Positions 8,505-17,339 of a stretch of DNA of 64,000 bases are shown here, in pieces. The notes under the pieces were generated by a model. It was not told where the DNA came from, made no database searches, and worked only from the letters and a program-made list of their open reading frames with translations. The first letter of the stretch is position 1. Every line of letters begins with the position of its first letter. Source of the DNA: Clostridia bacterium (GTDB lineage: Bacteria; Bacillota; Clostridia; UMGS1883); the NCBI GenBank assembly GCA_017472685.1, contig JAFUOO010000012.1:124001-188000 (forward strand), given 5' to 3'. Position numbers and translations under genes: made by a program.

Positions 8505-10094
8505 CTACTTGTTGTATTTCCATTGCCTTGAAATTTTTGCTTCTTTATACTTTCTTTTTGGATTCTGATAATCAGGTCGTCGTTCTCTTTTCCATATCGG
8601 GTTAATAAACAAACCGAAGAAAACATCACTTGCAGTTTTTGGTGCAAACGGAGCAAACATTCCCGTACCTAATGAGGTGGTTTTAACCCAAAGGAGCAGA
8701 TGAATATACAATCCCACACTTATGCCCGGAAGTCCGGCGAAGCCACCTAAAAAAATGTATACAAATTTCATTACTCTGGAAGAAAGCCCCAGGTAATAAT
8801 TCGGTGTGGCAAATGAGCCTATTGCTGCAAGAGAAACAACAATAATTACAACAGGGCTTACTATACCTGCCTCCACCGCTGCCTGGCCGAGAATGAGTGC
8901 GCCGACGATGCTGAGTGTTGAGCCAGATGGCGTCGGCACCCTTACCCCTGCCTCCCGTATAATCTCCAGTGCTATTTCCATAAATACGAGCTCTATGAAG
9001 CCCGGAAACGGCACCTCCTGCTTTGCTGCAATAATAGCAATGAGCAGATTTGTGGGTAAAAGCTCGTTGTGGAAATTCATAACGGCAATATAAAGCCCCG
9101 GCAAAAGCATTGAAAAGAAAAACGCCACTGCACGGACAAGGCGCATCATGTTTGCATAAGGATACCGAAGGTAGGCATCTTCTGTTGATTCGTTCAATTC
9201 GTAAAAGGTCGCAGGCATTAAAAGTGCATAAGGAGAGCCGTCAACAATTATTGCAACCTTTCCGTCAAGAATTGCTTTTGCAGTTCGGTCGGGTCGTTCT
9301 GTTGACAAAAACTGCGGAATTGACGAAAAGGTTTTTTCCTCAAGATACAGCTCCAGCTCTGCACTTGTCATAATATAATCAATTGATATGTTGTCTATCC
9401 TGCGGATAACCTCATTAACAAGTTTATCGTCTGCAATGTTTTTCATATACATTACAGAACAAGGAGTCTGGCTTATTGTGCCTATTTTCTTTTCGCAGCT
9501 TATGAGGTTGCTGCTTCGTATCAGCCGTCTTATGAGTGCAGTGTTAGAACGTATCTGCTCGTTGAATGCATCGTTTGGTCCACGTATTACTTTTTCGCTC
9601 TGAGGCTCGCCTATAGGCTTCGAATTCCAACCCTTGACGTCTATTGCTATTGCACCGTAAAAACCGTTTACAAGCAAAATTGCGCTGCCAAAATTCAGTG
9701 CATACGAAAGCTCTGCTATTTTATCCTCCTCCACTGCCTCGGATTGAGGCAGAAGTACGGAAAACACATCATTTATGTTGTCAAGCTTCATTTCTCTTGA
9801 GTGCACCATCATAGGCATCAGGATAAAGTTATTGATTACAGACTTATTTACAAGCCCGTCTATATAAAATAGTGCGGCATCAATATCTGACGAATTTATT
9901 CTTACGCTAAATTCTCTCAGCTTTACATCGCCGCTTGTTTTGTATCCGAATTCACGTTTTAAAAGATTGATATCGCTTATATAGTAACCGGAAAGTTTTT
10001 CGTCCTTCTTTTCTTGAACGTTTGTTTTTTCCTCGTTGTTTTCACCAAGAATAAAATTGTTTTCATTATAAATGAACGGAAGCCTGAGTTTCAA
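8505..10094 (-). CDS. gerAA: Germinant receptor A subunit (GerA family)
   Basis: A 529-residue spore germination protein: a soluble N-terminal half (to about residue 300) and a C-terminal membrane half. Family hallmarks are RGPNDAFNEQIRSNTALIRRLI (about residues 165-185), VDGSPYALLMPATF, and PTPSGSTLSIVGALILGQAA (about 390-410). A basic hydrophilic tail ends the protein. GerA subunits form the oligomeric ion channel of the receptor. The start is TTG at 10094 with AGGTGA four bases upstream. It is the first gene of a gerA-gerB-gerC operon. I could not identify a convincing sigma-G promoter in the short upstream gap. Confidence 0.93.
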   Translation of the reverse strand: MKLRLPFIYNENNFILGENNEEKTNVQEKKDEKLSGYYISDINLLKREFGYKTSGDVKLREFSVRINSSDIDAALFYIDGLVNKSVINNFILMPMMVHSREMKLDNINDVFSVLLPQSEAVEEDKIAELSYALNFGSAILLVNGFYGAIAIDVKGWNSKPIGEPQSEKVIRGPNDAFNEQIRSNTALIRRLIRSSNLISCEKKIGTISQTPCSVMYMKNIADDKLVNEVIRRIDNISIDYIMTSAELELYLEEKTFSSIPQFLSTERPDRTAKAILDGKVAIIVDGSPYALLMPATFYELNESTEDAYLRYPYANMMRLVRAVAFFFSMLLPGLYIAVMNFHNELLPTNLLIAIIAAKQEVPFPGFIELVFMEIALEIIREAGVRVPTPSGSTLSIVGALILGQAAVEAGIVSPVVIIVVSLAAIGSFATPNYYLGLSSRVMKFVYIFLGGFAGLPGISVGLYIHLLLWVKTTSLGTGMFAPFAPKTASDVFFGLFINPIWKRERRPDYQNPKRKYKEAKISRQWKYNK

Positions 10095-10143
10095 AAAATC
10101 ACCTGCCTGAGGTTACATTTCCCATTTAAGGTGTTTTCTATAC

Positions 10144-10183
10144 AAAAAAGAAGCAGAAGACCATCAATCTTCTGCTTCTTTTT
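10144..10183 (-). terminator. Terminator after BspA-like gene
   Basis: A 14-bp or longer perfect stem (AAGAAGCAGAAGA and its complement around a 7-base loop), followed on the minus strand by T6. It ends the lipoprotein-regulator-kinase-BspA operon and separates it from gerA. Confidence 0.88.
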
Positions 10184-10185
10184 AT

Positions 10186-10956
10186 TTATATCTCTGTGGC
10201 TTGTTCAACAACTTCCGTTACTTCTTCTGTAGGAGTATTTACGGCAAATTCAACATTAACCAGCGGCGAATTCGTGAATGCCTTGGAGTGAACTGTTGTA
10301 TTTATTCCTCTAATAACCACTTTTTTTAACATCGGACAACCGGAAAAGGTGTTTTCGTTTACACGTATAAGATTCGGCGGTAATACAACGCTCTCAAGCG
10401 CAGAGCAACCCGCAAACGCAGATGATGCAATGTTTGTTATATTATCTCCAAATTCAATCACCTTAAGATTTACACAGTTGGAAAATGCCGCAAAACCAAC
10501 AGAGGCGTTTGCGTTAGAAAACAGCAAAGACTTTAAATTGGTACAATTCATAAAAGAATATGCCGAAACCTCAGTAAGTGTTGCAGGAAAAACAATGTTT
10601 TCAAGTGCAGCGCAACCGGTAAAAGCATTGACATCTATCTTAGTGAGGCTTTTGGGAAAAGTAACCTCTGAAAGACTTGTACACTTGTAAAAGGCGTATT
10701 TATTGATTACGGTAACCGTGTCAGGAAAAACAACCTTTTTTACGGTTGTATTGTTATAAAACGCCTTGGCGGGAATTTCTGTAACCGGTACAGAATTGAT
10801 TTCTGCGGGAATTGTTGCAACACCGTTTTCGTCAATAAAAACAGTATAGTCAACATCGGCAACTGTCTGAACGGCTTCATTTTCTGCAAAAACCGTCAGA
10901 GCTGTCACAGAAAGTATAACTAACGCTAAGCATAAAAAGATTTTTTTAAAGTTCAT
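10186..10956 (-). CDS. BspA-like leucine-rich repeat secreted protein
   Basis: A 256-residue exported protein. A signal peptide (MNFKKIFLCLALVILSVTAL, cleavage near VFA) is followed by about six tandem 23-residue BspA/LRR_5 repeats of the form F-x-x-C-x-x-L-x-x-V-x-(F/L)-P. Visible copies are KYAFYKCTSLSEVTFP, VNAFTGCAALENIVFP and SSAFAGCSALESVVLP. Such repeats mediate protein or surface binding. The start at 10956 carries AAGGAG and the signal peptide. It overlaps the kinase stop by 11 bp, so it is the last gene of a two-component operon and may be an accessory or output of it. Confidence 0.85.
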   Translation of the reverse strand: MNFKKIFLCLALVILSVTALTVFAENEAVQTVADVDYTVFIDENGVATIPAEINSVPVTEIPAKAFYNNTTVKKVVFPDTVTVINKYAFYKCTSLSEVTFPKSLTKIDVNAFTGCAALENIVFPATLTEVSAYSFMNCTNLKSLLFSNANASVGFAAFSNCVNLKVIEFGDNITNIASSAFAGCSALESVVLPPNLIRVNENTFSGCPMLKKVVIRGINTTVHSKAFTNSPLVNVEFAVNTPTEEVTEVVEQATEI

Positions 10957-12532
10957 TGCTGTTCTCCTTGTATTTTGGTAAAGTAAAATAAAATTCAACA
11001 CCATCAGGGTGATTTAACGCACCGTATTCTCCGTTATGAAGTTCAATTACAGAGCGTACAATTGAAAGGCCCAATCCACTTCCGCCATATTCTCGGGTGT
11101 GTGCCTTGTCCACCTTGTAAAATCTTTCCCAGATATTTTCCATATCGGATACGGGAATCTGTGCACCGCTATTAAAGAGTGAGAAACGCACTCTGTCAGC
11201 TTCCTCGGTTACAGATGCTTTAATAATTCTGTTTTCGTCAACGTGATTGATTGCATTTGCTATAAAATTACTTACAGCTTGTGAAATGCGTAATCTATCG
11301 CCTTCAAACAATCCTTGTGCAACAAAATTCCTTTCAACTGAAATATTGTTGCTTTTAAAAACAAGATTAAAGGAGTCAAGAGCCTCGGCTACTATATCGG
11401 AAAGATGCAGTAAGCGTATGTCTATAGGCTTATCCTCGCCGTCAAGCTCCACCAAGTCGAGCATCTGGCGAATTATTTTATCCATTTTTCCCGCTTCTTC
11501 AATTATTACATCGGTATAAAGCTCGCGTGCTTCGCTACTATCTGCTATGTTATCGCGCAAGCCCTCCGCATAGCCCGAAATCAATGCAAGCGGAGTTTTA
11601 AGTTCATGGGAAGCATTTGCAATAAATTCCTTGCGCTGTGTATCAATTTTGCTCTTCAATTCGATATCCGACAACAGCTTTTCGTTCTTTTCACGGAGCT
11701 CGTTAATGGTTGCTTCAAGCTTAGAACTTAAAGAATTAATGCTGTCACCAAGGCTTGAAATTTCATCCGAGCCCTTAGAATGATACTTTCGGGTGAAATC
11801 AAGACCCTCCATGGCTTTTGCAATTTGTGAAAGCTCTTTTACCGGTTTTGCTATTGTACGAGAGGTTATTGCAACGATTATTACGCCGATTATAAGCATT
11901 ACAGCACCAACTATAAGCAAAATGGTATTGGTAATTGCTATTGCCTCATCTATAGGCGCATAAGGCATCTGGATAAGCAGCTTGTGCTCACCGGGCAGAT
12001 ATCCTCTTAAGCAGAGCGTTTCTTCCTCATAATTGTCAAATGAAAGGAAGGAAAATATCGAATAATTCTCATTTTCAGAAATCAGATTTTCTTCTTTGAT
12101 TTCTGTGTAAAACAAAAACAATTCCATTCTGCCGAAGCGAAAATTCTTTTGTTTATCCCCGAAGGCGCGGTCATCACGTTGCTGTTTTGGTGCTTGTAGT
12201 GGCTCCTTTCCGGAATTATCAGCTGTTGTCTCATCTTCGTATGACAACGGAAACGAATCAATGACAAGATTGTTTTCGTTGTCCCAGATGAAAACACGAA
12301 GGTTTTCAGTTGTAAGGGTGTCTTTTACTATTTCGACAACAAGGTCTTTGTCGGAGCTGTTCTGATATTCGGCAAAAAGGCTCTGGTGCAGTGTTTCCAT
12401 AGCAGTTATCTTTTTGCTGCGATAAACCTTTGACAAAAGAAGGCTGTTAAAGACCGTAATTAAAGTTATTATGGCGATCAGAATAGCCGAAAAAACGACT
12501 ATAAGCTTGCGCGTGAGAGATTTTTTTATCAT
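10946..12532 (-). CDS. Sensor histidine kinase
   Basis: A 528-residue membrane kinase. TM helix 1 spans about residues 10-33, an extracytoplasmic region about 34-198, TM2 about 199-223, and HAMP about 224-275. The HisKA box is NASHELKTPLALISG with the phospho-acceptor His309, followed by the HATPase domain with N box (NFIANAINH), and G1/F/G2 boxes (FYKVDKAHT, GGSGLGLSIV). It should phosphorylate the regulator encoded just upstream, which it overlaps by 4 bp (ATGA). The extracytoplasmic region resembles no sensor domain I recognise. It is cotranscribed with a lipoprotein and a BspA-like protein that could influence sensing. Confidence 0.94.
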   Translation of the reverse strand: MIKKSLTRKLIVVFSAILIAIITLITVFNSLLLSKVYRSKKITAMETLHQSLFAEYQNSSDKDLVVEIVKDTLTTENLRVFIWDNENNLVIDSFPLSYEDETTADNSGKEPLQAPKQQRDDRAFGDKQKNFRFGRMELFLFYTEIKEENLISENENYSIFSFLSFDNYEEETLCLRGYLPGEHKLLIQMPYAPIDEAIAITNTILLIVGAVMLIIGVIIVAITSRTIAKPVKELSQIAKAMEGLDFTRKYHSKGSDEISSLGDSINSLSSKLEATINELREKNEKLLSDIELKSKIDTQRKEFIANASHELKTPLALISGYAEGLRDNIADSSEARELYTDVIIEEAGKMDKIIRQMLDLVELDGEDKPIDIRLLHLSDIVAEALDSFNLVFKSNNISVERNFVAQGLFEGDRLRISQAVSNFIANAINHVDENRIIKASVTEEADRVRFSLFNSGAQIPVSDMENIWERFYKVDKAHTREYGGSGLGLSIVRSVIELHNGEYGALNHPDGVEFYFTLPKYKENSNEL

Positions 12533-13218
12533 TGTGAAACCTCAAATTTATAACCTATACCGCGTACAGTGCTCAGATACATTCCGTATTTTCCGAGCTT
12601 TTTGCGGAGCTTTGTTACATGTGTATCAATTGTTCTTGCATCGCCGAAGTAGTCAAAATTCCAGACATTATCGAGAATTTTTTCCCTCGAAAGAGTTATC
12701 CCCTGATTTTCAGCAAGATAACAGAGCAGGTCAAACTCTTTAACGCTAAGATAAATTTCTTCGTTATCGACATACACGGCGTGAGCAACTTTATCTATTG
12801 AAACTCCGTTAAAATCCAGAATTTCAGTCTGCTGGGGCATTGTTCTGCGAAGTATCGCTTCAACCTTTGCAACAAGGACCTTGAAGCTGAAGGGCTTTGT
12901 AATATACTGGTCTGCACCTATATCGTAGCCCATTATTTCGTCACATTCCTGTGCACGTGCCGTGAGCATAATAACAGGGACAGATGATGAAGCCCTTATT
13001 TCCATCAGCACATCAAAACCGTTGACACGAGGCATCATCACATCAAGTATAATAAGATCAATATCCTTCGTTGTATAAAATATATTCAGCGCTTCTTCTC
13101 CGTCAGAGGCTTCTATAACAACATGACCGTTTACCTCAAGAAAATTTCTGATGAGGCGTCGCATTTTGAACTCATCGTCTACAACCAGTATTTTTGCTTT
13201 AGTAACCGCTGTTGTCAT
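12529..13218 (-). CDS. OmpR/PhoB-family response regulator
   Basis: A 229-residue two-domain regulator. The receiver domain is residues 8-120, with acidic D14 and D15, phospho-acceptor D59 (LIILDVMMPRVNG), the TAR motif, and K109-P in QYITKPF. The winged-helix DNA-binding domain is about residues 130-229, ending RTIDTHVTKLRKKLGKY and VRGIGYKFE. The gene follows a lipoprotein gene by 14 bp and overlaps the kinase by 4 bp. The targets are not visible; the operon's own promoter at 13955-13983 could be one. Confidence 0.95.
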   Translation of the reverse strand: MTTAVTKAKILVVDDEFKMRRLIRNFLEVNGHVVIEASDGEEALNIFYTTKDIDLIILDVMMPRVNGFDVLMEIRASSSVPVIMLTARAQECDEIMGYDIGADQYITKPFSFKVLVAKVEAILRRTMPQQTEILDFNGVSIDKVAHAVYVDNEEIYLSVKEFDLLCYLAENQGITLSREKILDNVWNFDYFGDARTIDTHVTKLRKKLGKYGMYLSTVRGIGYKFEVSQ

Positions 13219-13232
13219 AAAATCACCTACGC

Positions 13233-13919
13233 TTATTCACTTAATGCACCAACAGCCTCGTTAAGTGAACTTGAAATTTCGTCGCTTGTTTCGGGAGCGC
13301 CACCTGTGAGCTCATTTGCAAGAAATGCGTTGCAACGGGGTATGTACTCACCGTCAATATATTCAACATAAATGTATAACTGTCCTACTCTTCTGGGAGT
13401 TTCGGAAGACTTTATCAGTTCAATCATTCTGTCCTTGCTGCCTGACATGATTTCCTTCGGACTTTGGTTGCTGTTTCCTGTTGTTGAGTCGATATAGTCA
13501 GTTATTATTGTGCCGTAAACCTGTGCCATATCCGGAGATGTAATCTCTGTCATAACACCATATACGCCCTCATACTCGGACACATAGTCAAATTTGTACT
13601 CCACTAACGGGAAAATTGCGTTATAAAAATCCATCTGGTCTTCAGATTCAAAGTTAAAGCACCAACGGTCATCCTCGTGAAGATTTTCCTTGATTTTTTC
13701 ATAATCGCAGGAAATAAAAGTATCAAGATAATCAGCTACGACAGCCTTTACATTAATTGCTGCTTCGCTGTCCTCGGGCACATCGTTGGGAACAATGCCT
13801 GTTGATTGCTCTTCTGCACTCTGCATTGCTGTTTCACTTTCGGGGGTTGCTCCATCGTTGCAACCGCAGAGAGAAAACATGAGTACAACGCAAAAAATTA
13901 AAATGAATAAGTTTTTCAT
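13233..13919 (-). CDS. Hypothetical lipoprotein upstream of a two-component system
   Basis: A 228-residue exported lipoprotein: signal MKNLFILIFCVVLMFSLCGC with a lipobox (SLCGC), then an acidic, serine-rich linker and a globular domain. I recognise no family. The domain resembles small NTF2-like or DUF4878-type lipoproteins in shape (AVVADYLDTFISCDYEKIKENL start), but this is only a resemblance. The start at 13919 has AGGTGA five bases upstream; the longer GTG start would sit in the SD itself. It is the first gene of the operon with the response regulator, kinase and BspA-like protein, so it may act with the sensor outside the membrane. Confidence 0.7.
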   Translation of the reverse strand: MKNLFILIFCVVLMFSLCGCNDGATPESETAMQSAEEQSTGIVPNDVPEDSEAAINVKAVVADYLDTFISCDYEKIKENLHEDDRWCFNFESEDQMDFYNAIFPLVEYKFDYVSEYEGVYGVMTEITSPDMAQVYGTIITDYIDSTTGNSNQSPKEIMSGSKDRMIELIKSSETPRRVGQLYIYVEYIDGEYIPRCNAFLANELTGGAPETSDEISSSLNEAVGALSE

Positions 13920-13954
13920 AAAAATCACCTTAAATACATAAAATCTTACTTTAT

Positions 13955-13983
13955 ATTATATTGTAAAACAAGCACTGTGTCAA
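13955..13983 (-). promoter_or_regulatory. Consensus sigma-A promoter of the lipoprotein/two-component operon
   Basis: Minus-strand TTGACA (13978-13983), an exactly 17-base spacer, and TATAAT (13955-13960), 36 bases before the lipoprotein ATG. Both hexamers are perfect consensus. The divergent ClC gene starts about 115 bp away on the other strand. Confidence 0.85.
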
Positions 13984-14098
13984 GAAAAAAAGCGTTATTC
14001 ACACCCCCTTCCCAACGCATGTAAACACAAAAAAATCTTTACATAAAATTTGATGTGTGATAGAGTATAATAGTAGTTTTGTCACGAGGTGATTGCAC

Positions 14099-15364
14099 TT
14101 GAAACACTTGCAGAATTTCGTTTTCAACAAAAAATCCGGCGAATATATTATCAATGTTTTAAAGTGGAGCATATTAGCTTCGCTTATCGGATTAATATCG
14201 GCTTTTGCAGGAGCACTTTTCCACTATGCAGTTGACATAGGCGCTCATGTGAGAGGTGTTTACCCTGCAATTATTTTCGGGCTGCCTTTAGGCGGTGTTA
14301 TCATTGTGTTTTTATACCACATCTGTAAAATGGATGATGATAGAGGCACAAACAGCATTCTTACATCTGTAAGAACAGCAGAAAAGGTGCCGCTTGTGCT
14401 TGCTCCGTTAATACTTGTGTCCACTGCCATCACCCACTTTTTTGGCGGTAGCGCCGGCAGAGAGGGTGCCGCTCTGCAAATTGGCGGAAGTATCGGCTCT
14501 TGTTTTGCAAGACTGCTTAAATTACACACTTACAGCACATCTGTTCTTATTATGTGCGGCATGAGCGGTCTTTTCAGTGCAGTATTCGGAACGCCTGTTA
14601 CTGCAGCAATATTTGCCCTGGAGGTTTCAAGCGTTGGGGTTATGCACTACGGGGCATTTTTCCCCTCTCTTCTTTCGGCTATTGTTGCACAGTCGGTGGC
14701 ACATCTGCTAAGAGTTGAAAAAACTGCATTTGCGCTTGCTTTTGTTCCTGCTTTTGAAGTCTTTACAATACTCAAGGTTGTGCTGCTGGCTCTTTTAGCT
14801 GCAGTATTAAGCATTCTCTTTATAACTGCCATGCACGAAGCCTCGGCTGTTATGAGCAAATTAATTAAAAACAAATATCTGAGAGTTGTATCAGGGGCAG
14901 TTATTGTAATAGCTCTTACGGTTATTTACGGCAGTATGCGATACAACGGCGCAGGCATGGATGTTATTGCATCTGCAGTCGAACAAGGACGCGCACTTCC
15001 GTGGGATTTTGCACTAAAAATTATTTTTACCGCCATAACCCTTGGCGCAGGCTTCAAAGGCGGAGAAATTGTTCCCACATTTTTTATCGGCTCTACCTTC
15101 GGCGTGCTTGTTGCACCGCTTTTAGGTCTCAATGCATCCTTCGGCGCAGCAGTTGCACTTATTGCGCTGTTTTGCGGTGTGGTTAACTGTCCCGTGGCAT
15201 CTGTATTTTTGAGTATAGAGCTTTTCGGCGCAGAGGGCTTGATTTATTTTGCCGTAGCCTCGGCGGTAAGCTATCTCTTTTCAGGCAACTTCAGCTTGTA
15301 TTCAAGCCAGAAAATGGTTTTCTCGAAGCTCAGGGCGGTTGAATATGAAGACAGCAACAATTAA
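14099..15364 (+). CDS. ClC-family chloride channel or transporter
   Basis: A 421-residue membrane protein with ten or more helices. It carries the ClC ion-pathway motifs: GSAGREGAALQIGG (around residues 120-135, including the gating glutamate in GREGA), the GMSGLFSAVFGTPVTAAIFALE segment, and FKGGEIVPTFFIGSTFG near residue 320. It should move chloride, or fluoride in related branches, across the membrane. No cytoplasmic CBS domains are attached. The start is taken as TTG at 14099 because GAGGTGA ends six bases before it; a TTG at 14093 would touch the SD. A TATAAT-like box lies at 14066-14071 but no well-spaced -35 was found. Confidence 0.88.
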   Translation: MKHLQNFVFNKKSGEYIINVLKWSILASLIGLISAFAGALFHYAVDIGAHVRGVYPAIIFGLPLGGVIIVFLYHICKMDDDRGTNSILTSVRTAEKVPLVLAPLILVSTAITHFFGGSAGREGAALQIGGSIGSCFARLLKLHTYSTSVLIMCGMSGLFSAVFGTPVTAAIFALEVSSVGVMHYGAFFPSLLSAIVAQSVAHLLRVEKTAFALAFVPAFEVFTILKVVLLALLAAVLSILFITAMHEASAVMSKLIKNKYLRVVSGAVIVIALTVIYGSMRYNGAGMDVIASAVEQGRALPWDFALKIIFTAITLGAGFKGGEIVPTFFIGSTFGVLVAPLLGLNASFGAAVALIALFCGVVNCPVASVFLSIELFGAEGLIYFAVASAVSYLFSGNFSLYSSQKMVFSKLRAVEYEDSNN

Positions 15365-15372
15365 AAAATGAG

Positions 15373-15406
15373 AAAAAAACTCTTGCAATTAAGCAAGAGT
15401 TTTTTT
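15373..15406. terminator. Bidirectional terminator between ClC gene and yaiI
   Basis: A 14-bp perfect stem (left arm 15373-15386, right arm 15393-15406) with a 6-base loop and A/T tails on both sides. The stop codon of the convergent minus-strand gene lies in the loop, so one arm is coding sequence. Confidence 0.85.
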
Positions 15407-15829
15407 GATAAGTTCAAGAAATGCTTTTTCAAAATTAGCATCGTCTTCTTTTGTTCTTTTAGGTACGGAATTGATTTTTCCTCCGCTACGGCGTATTTTT
15501 TTACCGATATGTCGCGACAGAAGCAACGAGTCAATATTTCCCTCATTATAAATCATACCGTTCTGGTTTAAGCACATGCAACCCTTGCCGAGAGCCATTG
15601 CAGCCACACCATAGTCCTGTGTGACAATAAGGTCGCCGCGAAGAGCTAAGTTTATAAGATAAATATCGGCACTGTCTGCACCTTTGTCAACAGTGATTAC
15701 CTTTGCGTAGTCGCTTTTTAATATGTGACTTGTGTCAATCACCATAATTACTTCCTTGTTGTATTCTTTGCATATTCTGACAATTATTTCCTTTACAGGA
15801 CAAGCATCTGCATCCACAATTACTTTCAT
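15389..15829 (-). CDS. YaiI/YqxD family protein (DUF188)
   Basis: A 146-residue cytoplasmic protein of the UPF0178/DUF188 family. The N-terminus MKVIVDADACPVKEIIVRI is diagnostic, as are KGADSADIYLINLALRGDLIVTQDYGVAAMAL and RRSGG near the C-terminus. The fold is a PIN-like nuclease fold and the acidic residues are kept (DADAC, D in GADSAD), but the cellular role of the family is unknown. Its ATG overlaps the stop of the amidase gene upstream by 4 bp (ATGA), so the two are translationally coupled. Its last codons form part of the shared terminator. Confidence 0.92.
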   Translation of the reverse strand: MKVIVDADACPVKEIIVRICKEYNKEVIMVIDTSHILKSDYAKVITVDKGADSADIYLINLALRGDLIVTQDYGVAAMALGKGCMCLNQNGMIYNEGNIDSLLLSRHIGKKIRRSGGKINSVPKRTKEDDANFEKAFLELIKKTLA

Positions 15830-17265
15830 ATTATATCAAGCACCTCCAGAATACCATCAGAAATGGCATCAGCAATCTTCTGTCTGCCTTTTTCTGTTTT
15901 CAGGTAGTTACGGTCACCTTCGTTTGTGATAAAGCCACATTCAGTCAGAATTGCAGGCATTTTTGTATGTTTAAGCACATAGAAGGATGAGCCGTCCTGT
16001 ATCTTTTTATCTGAGAGAGCTGTATTGGCAATTATGTTGTTATGAATTGCTGATGCAAGGCGTTTGCCGTAATAGGAGTTTTTGTGGTAATAAACCTGGG
16101 CTCCGTCAATTTCATCCTTATTATCCATAGCGTTTATGTGAACAGAAACAAACAAATCGGCATTAACTTTGTTTGCCAGCTCTGCACGCTCCTTTAAGGT
16201 GGGATAGCTGTCATCTTCACGTGTCATAACAACCTCTATTCCCTCTGCCTCCAGATTTTTGCGCAATTTTAAAGCTATGTCCAATGTGAGGTCTTTTTCA
16301 ACAGCGACGGGATCTTTTGCCCCCGGCGGATATATTGCACCGGGGTCGGCACCGCCATGCCCTGCATCTACAACTACAATAAGCTTTCCGTCATTATTCG
16401 GAAAAGATGCGTTGCCACTCGGCATTTCGGTAGGGTCCTCAACGGGAGCGGTTGCTTCTTCGTCATAATCATAGTCACCCGTTCTGATAATAGAAATTTC
16501 AACACCGTTTTTCATCTTGAAAACTTCATAGTCTGCATCTGCCTTCAAATCAGCAACAACACGGAAACGGTCAGGATGCTGACTGTAGCGGACAGCTTCA
16601 ACAGCTTGTCCTTCCGCATTGATTTTGCCGTCCTTTATAATTGCGTTTGTTCCGTATACATCAATTACAATTCTATCAGGCTCCTGCATGCGGAAAATAT
16701 TAGGATTAACAAACTCGTCAAGCGCAATGAAAATAGTATCTGTGTCGTCCTCTGAGGAAAAAGCAACATTCGTAAGCCTTACCTCCTCAGCCTCGGGAGA
16801 TGTAACACGCACAACCCTTGTTTCGTTTATCCATTCAACCTTAAATCCAAAGGCTTCCGCTACGAAGCGTACGGGAATCATTGTTTTGTCGTTAATAATT
16901 TTCGGTGCAGGGTCAGAGGGTGCAATTGTTGCGGCTTCCGAGCCGATGTACACGGTGCGCGAGTTTATGGTGAGAACAATTTCTGTAGTGTCATAATCTA
17001 TAATAACGCTTCTCGCATCATTATCCCAGGTTACCTCAGCACCAAGCTCTTCGAAAAATTCCCTGGCAGGGACCAAAGTTCTGCCGTTTAATATAACAGG
17101 CGGCATTTCCTTTGTTTCAACGGTATGCCCGTCAACCACCAGCACGATTGGCGCCCAGGGATAATCCTCAACCTTTCCGTCATATATAATTGTAAAAGCA
17201 TCTGCACTGATTACAAAAGAAAGAAGTATTACAGCAGTTAATATAAAAGCTGCTGCTTTTCGCAT
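15826..17265 (-). CDS. N-acetylmuramoyl-L-alanine amidase with stalk-binding and AMIN domains
   Basis: A 479-residue secreted cell-wall hydrolase. A signal peptide is followed by a copper-amine-oxidase-N-like domain (residues about 40-155; landmarks VILNGRTLVPAREFFEELGA and KTMIPVRFVAEAFG). Then comes an AMIN domain (about 160-265) and an Amidase_3 catalytic domain (about 295-479). Zinc ligands are visible as VDAGHGG, the E in AVEKDLTLD and the H in VSVHINA; the catalytic E is in ILTECGF. It cleaves the amide between MurNAc and L-alanine. The start at 17265 follows GGAGGTGATT directly. The first two domains probably attach the enzyme to the wall. Confidence 0.93.
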   Translation of the reverse strand: MRKAAAFILTAVILLSFVISADAFTIIYDGKVEDYPWAPIVLVVDGHTVETKEMPPVILNGRTLVPAREFFEELGAEVTWDNDARSVIIDYDTTEIVLTINSRTVYIGSEAATIAPSDPAPKIINDKTMIPVRFVAEAFGFKVEWINETRVVRVTSPEAEEVRLTNVAFSSEDDTDTIFIALDEFVNPNIFRMQEPDRIVIDVYGTNAIIKDGKINAEGQAVEAVRYSQHPDRFRVVADLKADADYEVFKMKNGVEISIIRTGDYDYDEEATAPVEDPTEMPSGNASFPNNDGKLIVVVDAGHGGADPGAIYPPGAKDPVAVEKDLTLDIALKLRKNLEAEGIEVVMTREDDSYPTLKERAELANKVNADLFVSVHINAMDNKDEIDGAQVYYHKNSYYGKRLASAIHNNIIANTALSDKKIQDGSSFYVLKHTKMPAILTECGFITNEGDRNYLKTEKGRQKIADAISDGILEVLDII

Positions 17266-17294
17266 ATAATCACCTCCGCGTTTATTATACCACA

Positions 17295-17331
17295 AAATTC
17301 GGCATGCTCCTTTATAAAACATGCCGAATTT
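17295..17331 (-). terminator. Terminator after ruvB
   Basis: A 12-bp perfect stem (AAATTCGGCATG with CATGCCGAATTT) around a 13-base loop, between ruvB and the amidase gene. The trailing T-tract on the minus strand is only TTTTG, so termination may be partial. Confidence 0.65.
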
Positions 17332-17339
17332 ACAAAAAT

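Noticed and set aside
14038..14071. TTTACA plus TATAAT as a ClC gene promoter
   Set aside because: The gap between the hexamers is 22 bases, too long for sigma-A; the TATAAT alone was noted but not called as a promoter.
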